Below, in pieces: positions 6,455 to 11,756 of a stretch of DNA of 11,756 bases. Under the pieces are notes generated by a model that made no database searches, was not told the DNA's origin, and saw only the letters and a program-made list of their open reading frames with translations. The DNA is from an uncultured Clostridia bacterium (GTDB lineage Bacteria > Bacillota_A > Clostridia > Oscillospirales > Ruminococcaceae), in contig CAMVPV010000009.1 of NCBI GenBank assembly GCA_947169455.1, positions 1 to 11,756 of the forward strand. The letters run 5' to 3'. Numbering within the stretch: the stretch's first letter is position 1; each line of letters opens with the position of its first letter. A program made the position numbers and the translations under genes.

Positions 6455-6485
6455 ATTGGACATGGACCGACGGTCCCATAGGTAC

Positions 6486-6515
6486 ATTATAGCATATTAC
6501 AGACGGATTACGCAA
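6486..6515 (-). promoter_or_regulatory. Sigma-A promoter of the nfnAB operon
   Basis: Read on the minus strand: TTGCGT (6515-6510), an 18-base spacer and TATAAT (6491-6486), with TGC directly before the -10 giving an extended -10 element. Transcription would start near 6479, producing a leader of about 185 nt before the nfnA ATG. Confidence 0.75.
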
Positions 6516-6570
6516 TATAAAATTGGAATATATCATATATAAATTTATATGAAATTATTGTGCCGATGCA

Positions 6571-6599
6571 CTGACAAATATTTGAAAATATGCTATAAT
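6571..6599 (+). promoter_or_regulatory. Sigma-A promoter for the sigma/anti-sigma operon
   Basis: CTGACA (6571-6576), a 17-base spacer and TATAAT (6594-6599), with TGC before the -10 (extended -10). The predicted start near 6606 gives a leader of about 180 nt that contains four inverted repeats. A second TATAAT at 6724-6729 lacks a recognisable -35. Confidence 0.7.
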
Positions 6600-6639
6600 A
6601 ATATATGATATTATGCTCATTTGTTTATGTAAATAATAT

Positions 6640-6759
6640 GTTAATTTTATATTAACTTTTGAATTTGATGAAAAATTCTGCCCCTCAGGATTGTTTATAT
6701 AGTGAAGGGTAATTTATCCACTATATAATATCCGGCAGTCTATGCTCCGCTGCGGAGCA
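6640..6759. repeat. Four consecutive inverted repeats upstream of the sigma gene
   Basis: In order: GTTAAT/ATTAAC (6640-6656), GAATTT/AAATTC (6661-6678), TTATATAGTG/CACTATATAA (6695-6704 with 6719-6728, 10 perfect pairs, 14-nt loop) and TGCTCCG/CGGAGCA (6743-6759, 3-nt loop). They lie between the predicted transcription start and the ribosome site, so they may act as DNA operators or as leader RNA structure. The third overlaps an isolated TATAAT. Confidence 0.6.
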
Positions 6760-6785
6760 ATAAAATCAGTACAGTGAGGTTTGCT

Positions 6786-7289
6786 ATGAGATCCCGATCA
6801 GGTACCATCGGTGACGAATACATCCGCCGCGTACTGGAGACCTATTCCGCCTCGATAATACGGCTGTGCTATACCTACGTGAATGATCAGAGCGACGCAG
6901 AGGATATCGCACAGGAGGTCTTTCTCGAACTGATAAAACGGGGAGAGGAATTCACCGATCCGGAGTACGAAAAGGCATGGCTGCTGCGCACAGCCGTCAA
7001 TAAATGCAAGAACGTGCTGCGGTCGGGACGGATAAGGAAAACAGTACCGCTGGAAGAACAATATGCCGAAAACGACAAGGACCTTGAAAGCGTCGGAAGC
7101 CCCGTTTTCAAGGCGGTCATGGATCTGCCCGAGAAATACAGGACGGTCATACACCTGTATTACGTCCACGGGTATTCCATAAAGGAAATTTCATACATCA
7201 CGGGCAAAAACGCCGCAACTGTCGGAACGCGGCTCGCCCGTGGACGAGAGCTTCTGAAAAATATGCTGAAAGGAGATATTGACTTATGA
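6786..7289 (+). CDS. ECF-type RNA polymerase sigma factor (sigma-70 family)
   Basis: A 167-residue alternative sigma factor. ATG 6786 is preferred over the in-frame GTG at 6774 because that GTG is itself part of the GTGAGG ribosome site (6774-6779). Residues about 14-50 are region 2, with the aromatic core contact stretch and the conserved acidic DAEDIAQEVF helix that binds the -10. A short linker follows (50-103), and residues about 105-160 are region 4, beginning LPEKYRTVIHLYY and ending in a helix-turn-helix (YSIKEISYITG...ATVGTRLARGRELLK) that binds the -35. Length and two-domain layout are typical of ECF factors. The stop overlaps the start of the next gene by 4 bases (ATGA), implying translational coupling with its presumed anti-sigma factor. 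Its target promoters are not evident; its own upstream promoter looks like a housekeeping one. Confidence 0.93.
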   Translation: MRSRSGTIGDEYIRRVLETYSASIIRLCYTYVNDQSDAEDIAQEVFLELIKRGEEFTDPEYEKAWLLRTAVNKCKNVLRSGRIRKTVPLEEQYAENDKDLESVGSPVFKAVMDLPEKYRTVIHLYYVHGYSIKEISYITGKNAATVGTRLARGRELLKNMLKGDIDL

Positions 7290-8662
7290 ACATCAACGAT
7301 TATAAAGACGATATAAATAAGATAGTGCCTTCCGAGTCATTCATCTCCGAAACAGAAGCACTCATGAAGGCAGCACGCGACCGTCAGCTCATCGCGCCGC
7401 GCAGCATCACCGTCAGAAGGAACGTGCTCCGTTCTCTCGCGGCGGCAGCAGCGGTGCTCGTATGCGCAGCAGCGGTAAATCTGTACATCAGAAATATGAA
7501 CACAGGCATAGTCGGCGGTGAAAAGTCCGCCGATACAGAAATCGACTCCGCAGCCTATGAGGATATCATATCGTCAGTCAATGCACCCGCAGCGGATGAA
7601 ACGGCTGTATCCGGAAACATAGAAACAGATGCATCGGATATCACAGAGACAGCAGAAAAGGAAGAAACAGAAGAGATAGCGGAAATAGAAGAAACAGAGG
7701 AGATAGAAGAGATCATATCAACAGCAGAAACAGCAGATATCTCCGATGAAGTTCCGGAAACGGAAGATGTGCCCGTAACGACCGCAGCAGCCGTTGAGGA
7801 AATGCCGATCGCGGAAAGCGTGCCGGCGGAAACATCCGCTGAAAAGATCCCCGAGGAGACCGGTTCTACGGAGAGCATCATGCCAGCCGCCGAACCTCCC
7901 GCTGTTCCGCAGGAAGAAACAGAAGAATTATTATTTGAATATGAAGAGGACAGCAGCTATGATGCCGGGCTTTATACCGATGAAGAATTCATCGGCGGCA
8001 GCGATGTTTACGATCACACCGATGCTCTGAACGCCGGTGGTATCAACACAGGTGCGGGGCTCGGTGCGGGCGGTATGTATGACAGCGATGACGGCGGAGC
8101 TGCGGTGACCGAAGAAGAAGAATGTTTCGAGGAAGAGGCGGGTCAGTCAAACTACGGCGGCTACAGCTACGGATACGGCGGCTATGGCGGCACAGGCTGG
8201 ACGGCATCTGTATCGAATACCTATTCGGCGTCCTACAATATGAATTCCACCGATATGGATATACTTTCCGCTAAGGATGAGGTATATGTACCCGACAGCA
8301 TAGATATGCTCGATAAGGGCACATACTATATGAAGGTATCCTCCGGGAAGGAAAAGGCTGATATTTCCTCCGATGATGATCTCTCGCTGGACGGCGTTAT
8401 CGGCTGTATCGACAATATAAGCTACAACAACAGCCCCGTTTATTCTGACAAGAAGACCGATATGGATGACTGCCGCGGGAAGATAGAGATCTGCTCCGCG
8501 CAGTCCGGCGGCGGAGATACCGTGATGTTTGAGGTCATGTACAACGATGAGTATATGGTCATCAACCGCTATGATAACGGCACGGTAAGCTCGGAAAGAT
8601 ATACCATATCCGAATCCGATGTGAAGAAAGCAGACAGTGTGCTCTCATCGTGCATACATTGA
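7286..8662 (+). CDS. Membrane anti-sigma-like protein with long acidic extracytoplasmic region
   Basis: A 458-residue single-pass protein coupled by ATGA overlap to the ECF sigma gene; AAAGGAGAT (7268-7276) is its ribosome site. Residues 1-47 are a short cytoplasmic part that would hold the sigma factor, though it lacks the Hx3CxxC zinc motif of ZAS-type anti-sigmas. Residues 48-68 form one membrane segment. Residues 75-225 are low-complexity, very rich in Glu, Thr and Ala, with short repeats such as EETEEIAEIEETEEIEEI. Residues 226-325 are rich in Gly, Asp and Tyr, including GGYSYGYGGYGG. Residues 326-458 look like a folded domain with Cys at 374, 396, 403 and 456. Seen: topology and composition. 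Inferred: anti-sigma function, from position and topology. The outer region may span the wall to sense envelope stress. The C-terminal domain is not one I recognise. Confidence 0.8.
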   Translation: MNINDYKDDINKIVPSESFISETEALMKAARDRQLIAPRSITVRRNVLRSLAAAAAVLVCAAAVNLYIRNMNTGIVGGEKSADTEIDSAAYEDIISSVNAPAADETAVSGNIETDASDITETAEKEETEEIAEIEETEEIEEIISTAETADISDEVPETEDVPVTTAAAVEEMPIAESVPAETSAEKIPEETGSTESIMPAAEPPAVPQEETEELLFEYEEDSSYDAGLYTDEEFIGGSDVYDHTDALNAGGINTGAGLGAGGMYDSDDGGAAVTEEEECFEEEAGQSNYGGYSYGYGGYGGTGWTASVSNTYSASYNMNSTDMDILSAKDEVYVPDSIDMLDKGTYYMKVSSGKEKADISSDDDLSLDGVIGCIDNISYNNSPVYSDKKTDMDDCRGKIEICSAQSGGGDTVMFEVMYNDEYMVINRYDNGTVSSERYTISESDVKKADSVLSSCIH

Positions 8663-8680
8663 CAAATTACTGTGACCTCG

Positions 8681-8711
8681 TGCTCCGGCGGTCTGTATGG
8701 CTGCCGGAGCA
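8681..8711 (+). repeat. Hairpin TGCTCCGGC/GCCGGAGCA after the anti-sigma gene
   Basis: A perfect 9-bp inverted repeat (8681-8689 with 8703-8711) starts 19 bases after the anti-sigma stop. The following bases (TAATTTACA) lack a T-run, so it would be a weak terminator, an attenuator or an mRNA-stabilising end. Its outer arms repeat the TGCTCCG/CGGAGCA arms found at 6743-6759. Confidence 0.55.
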
Positions 8712-8751
8712 TAATTTACAGAGAATTATACTTGTTTGGGGGAAGATCATA

Positions 8752-10524
8752 ATGAAGAAATTGACCACATTCTCTTTTCTGGTACTGGTAATGATGCTTA
8801 TATGCGGCATCAGCGTCAGCGCGGAGAATAATGCGAACAGCAGGATATACTACATAAATTCGTCTGATATGAACCGATTGTACAGTATGCGTCAGGACGG
8901 CTCGGATATAAAGAAATTAAGTGACAGGATAGCCTCAAATGCTTGGGAAAGCAGATCTTATATATACTTTACTGTAAGAGGGGCTGATTCTTTCCCCGCG
9001 CCTAACGGAAAGGAAGAGAGAGGTATATTCCGCATCAAAAAGGACGGCTCTGATGAAATAAATGTTATCAACGATTTTGAAGATTATACAGATGATCTTT
9101 TTGTCAGCGACAAATATGTTGCTTTTTGGAGTGAATTTCTCGACGAGCCTCGCCTGATTATTTATGATAAGGCTCATTTTGAAAATTATTCTTCACATGG
9201 TCATTATTATTATAATTATGTAGAAATTAATAAGGATCAATTTAAGAATTTTGATATTTGCGGCATTTCCGGTGATAATATATTATTATGCGATAAATCG
9301 AAAAAAAACTATTACAGATCAGCAATCAAATATACTCCCGATAACAGTTTAGAAAAGCCTGTACAAATCAAAAAGCTGCCTGAAATAACGCAAAATAAGC
9401 TCGAAGTTTTATCCACAGATCATTACTGCGAAAAGGGGCTGAAATGGAAAGAGATCAATGGTGCGGAAAGCTATACAGTATCAAGATTAAATGAAAAGAC
9501 AGGTAAATACAAAAAGCTCGCGCAGACTTCCGATACAAGCATACGGCTCGATGTGCTGACGAATGATCTTGATGCCGAGTATAAGGTTACAGCATCGTTA
9601 AACGGACGCAATAAAGCTGCAAAGCTCGTTGATTTTGAAAATAATGAGAAATATCTCGGCGAAAGCGGTACGCAAGTTGTGTATAAAGGAAAACTCTATG
9701 CTTGTATGGAATTTGATCCTTGGTCTGAACAAAGAGATTGTTTATATGTATATGATTTCATAAACAAAGACCCCGCCATTCTTTATGAAGGTCATGTTAA
9801 AATGATATTTATACAAGATGATACAATATTTTATCTTTGTGGTAGTGGTTTGTTTTCAATGGATATCGACGGTAAAAATATAAAGAAACTGTTTAATAAA
9901 GATGATATTGAAGGAACTATTGTCAGGAATATCTTTTTTACCGATAAAAGCATCTATATAATAGGTGAGGAGGATATTTATGATGAATATTGCGGAGACA
10001 GCATTTTCCGTTATGACAGAAAAAAGCAGAGCATTTCGACCGTTTACAGCGGCGAAATGGGTTGTCGTGAATATTTTAATTTTATATCATTCCAGAATGA
10101 CAGAATTATCTTTTCCTATGGTAACGGCAAGATAGCAAGTATAAACAATAACGGCGAACGTAAGTTTATCTCGGACGGCTTTACAAGAAATTATTACAAG
10201 GTCGTCAACGATAAAATATATTATTTTGACAACGGTCTTTGCAGGGTCAATATCGATGGAAGCGGTTTTGAAAGACTTTGTTCTGAGATAAATATTCCAG
10301 ACCTTGATTATTTTATCTGCAATGACAAGCTGTATTATAAAAAATCGAAGAAGCTTTATTCCGGTGAATATGCTCTGTATTGCTGTGATCTTAATGGGAG
10401 CAATGATACATTTCTGTTGGGTGAGGTCTATAACTTTTTTGTATCTGACGATACGTTATATTATACTACTTCACGTTATTCCGACTGGTATAAAAAAGAT
10501 CTGAAAATAGCTCTTCAGGCATAA
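8752..10524 (+). CDS. Secreted beta-propeller protein (DUF5050-like) with fibronectin-III-like insert
   Basis: A 590-residue predicted exported protein. ATG 8752 has GGGGGAAG (8738-8745) in front; the in-frame extension to GTG 8650 crosses the hairpin and is unlikely. Residues 1-24 are a signal peptide (core LVLVMMLICGI, cleavage after SVSA). Repeated units of the type YY-N...LYSMRQDGSDIKKL occur near 31-57, 91-106, 366-381, 496-510 and 541-556, the pattern of DUF5050/YWTD-like propeller blades. Residues about 226-291 (LKWKEINGAESYTVSRLNEK...YKVTASLNG) look like a fibronectin type III module set between blades. There is no LPxTG, wall repeat or C-terminal membrane segment, so it is probably released or held by partners. 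From about 9180 on, base and codon use are markedly more AT-rich than in neighbouring genes. It lies 89 bases behind the sigma/anti-sigma pair in the same direction, so joint transcription is possible. Ligand unknown. Confidence 0.83.
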   Translation: MKKLTTFSFLVLVMMLICGISVSAENNANSRIYYINSSDMNRLYSMRQDGSDIKKLSDRIASNAWESRSYIYFTVRGADSFPAPNGKEERGIFRIKKDGSDEINVINDFEDYTDDLFVSDKYVAFWSEFLDEPRLIIYDKAHFENYSSHGHYYYNYVEINKDQFKNFDICGISGDNILLCDKSKKNYYRSAIKYTPDNSLEKPVQIKKLPEITQNKLEVLSTDHYCEKGLKWKEINGAESYTVSRLNEKTGKYKKLAQTSDTSIRLDVLTNDLDAEYKVTASLNGRNKAAKLVDFENNEKYLGESGTQVVYKGKLYACMEFDPWSEQRDCLYVYDFINKDPAILYEGHVKMIFIQDDTIFYLCGSGLFSMDIDGKNIKKLFNKDDIEGTIVRNIFFTDKSIYIIGEEDIYDEYCGDSIFRYDRKKQSISTVYSGEMGCREYFNFISFQNDRIIFSYGNGKIASINNNGERKFISDGFTRNYYKVVNDKIYYFDNGLCRVNIDGSGFERLCSEINIPDLDYFICNDKLYYKKSKKLYSGEYALYCCDLNGSNDTFLLGEVYNFFVSDDTLYYTTSRYSDWYKKDLKIALQA

Positions 10525-10642
10525 GTGCGGCTCAGAAGCAGAATAAAATACCGGCGTTATGCGGAAAATCTCAGATCAGAATTTATAGAGTCCGGTCCGC
10601 CCGTATTTATTCCACGGTCAGCTGTCACTTCGGAAAAATATG

Positions 10643-10671
10643 ATCCCCTCAGTTATGATTTCTGAGGGGAT
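10643..10671. terminator. Bidirectional terminator between the propeller gene and the transglutaminase-like gene
   Basis: ATCCCCTCAG (10643-10652) pairs with CTGAGGGGAT (10662-10671) around a 9-nt loop. T-rich DNA follows on the plus strand (ATCTTATTTTATATT), and on the minus strand a run of five T follows (complement of 10635-10639). The gap 10525-10642 holds no gene or other clear element. Confidence 0.85.
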
Positions 10672-10685
10672 ATCTTATTTTATAT

Positions 10686-11756
10686 TCATTGCTTATTTAT
10701 CCCGAACAGCAGCCGGTATCTCAATCTGCTTCTGCGAACAAGACCGCGGAGAGACTCATTTATATTCTCCGCCGAAGTGACCTCCTCCTCGGTCATTTCC
10801 CTGTCGGAATACAGCGCTGCTTCATATACCGGGATAAATCCGAGCAGCTCCTTGATATCCAGCCTGTCCGACCCGGTTATCCTGTCCGAAAACTCAGACA
10901 GCGTCTCGCCGTCTTCCATGCGAAATCCGAGAAAGCCGAGGAAGCGGAGATTCTGCTGTGTGAGATACCGCAGCTTGCTTTTCCTGTCCATCCGCCTGTA
11001 TCTGCTGTGGGAAAGCATACGGCTGATGAAATAGAACAGCAGAAGAAATCCCGCAACTGCCAGCGAAGGTATTATTATTATCATCGGGTCGAAAGACTTC
11101 TTTTCCTCTTCGGAAGTTTCCGGCTCAGCTACGCTCTCCTCATGCACGGGTGCTATCGGCGGGACATACATCTCACTGTTGAACTCGTATGCATCCTTTC
11201 CTCTTGCTGTCCAGCCCGACGGAACGGAAAATCCGGGTGTCGGCTCAAATGCGACCCAGCCCGCATTGTCGAAATATACCTCCGGCCATGCGTGGGCGCA
11301 GCTCTGACGGACGACCATATTCCCGTCAGCACCCTTTCTGACGATATAGCCCTGTACATAGCGGCAGGGCATCCCCATTTCGTTCGCCATCAGAACAAAG
11401 GCTGTCGCAAAGTGCATACAGTAGCCCTTCTGCGAGGTGAACAGGAAATAGTCGAGAAAGCCCGCCGCATCGGTGACGCTTTCGGGCAGCGGACCGCAGT
11501 CGGTGGAGTATTCCATCTGTCCGAGATATGCTTCAAGCATCTGTGCGGCTTCATATCTGCCGGACGAACGGCTCTCTATCTCGCCGATTATCTCCCGTAC
11601 ATTTTCCGATACGCCGTATGAACGGCAGTATCTCTCATACACCTCACCGCGGTATTTCAGGTAATCCTCATAGGAACAGCCATCCTTGCCGAGCACTCCC
11701 TCAGACTTTTCCGCGGCTGTCCATCCGGCTTCATCTACGGGCTCAGCATTATCGAG
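10686..11756 (-). CDS. Transglutaminase-like membrane protein (TgpA/DUF4129 type), 5' end outside window
   Basis: The frame is open to the window edge, so about 356 C-terminal residues are seen; the GTG at 11696 is an internal codon, not a start. Counting that codon as residue 1, residues 85-160 are the transglutaminase core: catalytic C93 in GYCMHFATAF, H135 in CAHAWPEVYF, and the FEPTPG ending at 150-155 that replaces the FDPT of other members but is common in this branch. A Glu/Pro-rich linker precedes one membrane segment (about 204-226). A basic cytoplasmic tail of about 110 residues follows, DUF4129-like, with a helical end. Relatives carry several N-terminal membrane helices, which would lie beyond the edge. 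The domain is predicted outside the membrane, acting as a cysteine protease or protein cross-linking enzyme; substrate unknown. It is closed by the terminator at 10643-10671. Confidence 0.88.
   Translation of the reverse strand, partial: LDNAEPVDEAGWTAAEKSEGVLGKDGCSYEDYLKYRGEVYERYCRSYGVSENVREIIGEIESRSSGRYEAAQMLEAYLGQMEYSTDCGPLPESVTDAAGFLDYFLFTSQKGYCMHFATAFVLMANEMGMPCRYVQGYIVRKGADGNMVVRQSCAHAWPEVYFDNAGWVAFEPTPGFSVPSGWTARGKDAYEFNSEMYVPPIAPVHEESVAEPETSEEEKKSFDPMIIIIPSLAVAGFLLLFYFISRMLSHSRYRRMDRKSKLRYLTQQNLRFLGFLGFRMEDGETLSEFSDRITGSDRLDIKELLGFIPVYEAALYSDREMTEEEVTSAENINESLRGLVRRSRLRYRLLFGINKQ

Larger units (their letters stand above)
6295..6479 (-). promoter_or_regulatory. Long structured 5' leader of nfnAB, candidate cis-regulatory RNA
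   Basis: The leader is GC-rich compared with the AT-rich DNA beyond the promoter and is packed with complementary segments. In RNA order: hairpin GGACC/GGTCC (6476-6464); a 9-bp stem GGGGGACGC/GCGTCCCCC (6454-6424) that competes with CGCAGGG/CCCTGCG (6438-6420); a possible pseudoknot (6405-6358); and a small TTGCA/TGCAA hairpin (6346-6332). I see no stop-rich or protein-like reason for this. I could not match it to a riboswitch class from memory (TPP, FMN, cobalamin, SAM-I, ZTP, glutamine and c-di-GMP consensus elements are not apparent). Inference: a regulatory RNA controlling the redox operon. Confidence 0.55.

Noticed and set aside
6295..6479. Known riboswitch class (c-di-GMP-I, ZTP, glutamine, FMN, TPP, SAM, cobalamin) in the nfnAB leader
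   Set aside because: None of their conserved core sequences could be found by eye; a covariance-model search with Infernal against Rfam would settle it.
6306..6536. A 76-codon minus-strand frame covering the nfnAB leader, as a leader peptide
   Set aside because: Its start lies upstream of the predicted promoter, it has no ribosome site, and the sequence is better explained by RNA stems.
8681..8711. Strong Rho-independent terminator closing the sigma operon
   Set aside because: The stem is good, but only a few scattered T residues follow, so it is listed as a hairpin and co-transcription with the next gene is left open.
8659..8732. TTGACA (8659-8664) and TATACT (8727-8732) as a promoter for the propeller gene
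   Set aside because: The boxes are 62 bases apart, and neither has a partner at 16-18 bases.
10686..11696. A complete transglutaminase-like gene starting at GTG 11696
   Set aside because: The frame continues without a stop for 20 further codons to the window edge, and no ribosome site precedes 11696; the gene is 5' truncated.

Overview
The window looks like chromosomal DNA of an anaerobic Gram-positive bacterium, most likely a Ruminococcus-like member of the Oscillospiraceae (class Clostridia). This rests on family resemblance: an electron-bifurcating NfnAB pair, a choline-binding-type cell-wall repeat protein, a SpoIIQ-like M23 peptidase, a DUF5050-type propeller protein, AGGAGG-type ribosome sites and very consensus-like sigma-A promoters. 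The species cannot be fixed from this sequence. No tRNA, rRNA, CRISPR array, insertion sequence or phage gene is visible.

Layout. (1) Positions 1-731, minus: 5' part of a membrane-anchored M23 endopeptidase, cut by the window edge. (2) 1006-1773, plus: secreted protein with cell-wall-binding repeats. (3) 1846-2247, plus: small unknown protein behind a near-perfect promoter, closed by a terminator at 2334-2373. (4) 2538-3998, plus: response regulator/HD-GYP protein whose C-terminal Hpt-like domain has lost its histidine; a perfect extended -10 promoter lies upstream. A 13-bp bidirectional terminator (4002-4032) separates it from the next, convergent operon. (5) 6294-4047, minus: nfnA-nfnB, with its own promoter and a leader of about 185 nt holding several stem-loops and a well-formed candidate pseudoknot. 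(6) 6786-8662, plus: ECF sigma factor and an overlapping membrane anti-sigma-like gene, preceded by a promoter and a series of inverted repeats. (7) 8752-10524, plus: secreted, AT-rich beta-propeller protein with a fibronectin-III-like insert, possibly co-transcribed with the sigma operon. (8) Bidirectional terminator at 10643-10671. (9) 11756-10686, minus: transglutaminase-like membrane protein, cut at its 5' end by the window edge.

How the genes fit together. NfnA and NfnB form one enzyme coupling NADH, NADPH and ferredoxin pools. The sigma/anti-sigma pair is an envelope-signalling unit, and the secreted propeller downstream is a plausible partner or target. The HD-GYP protein is a stand-alone c-di-GMP phosphodiesterase under phosphorelay-type input. 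The M23, cell-wall-repeat and transglutaminase-like proteins all act at the cell surface, but nothing here shows that they share one pathway. The most original material is in the non-coding DNA: the nfnAB leader, the palindrome-rich region before the sigma gene, and the overlapping hairpins before the HD-GYP gene.
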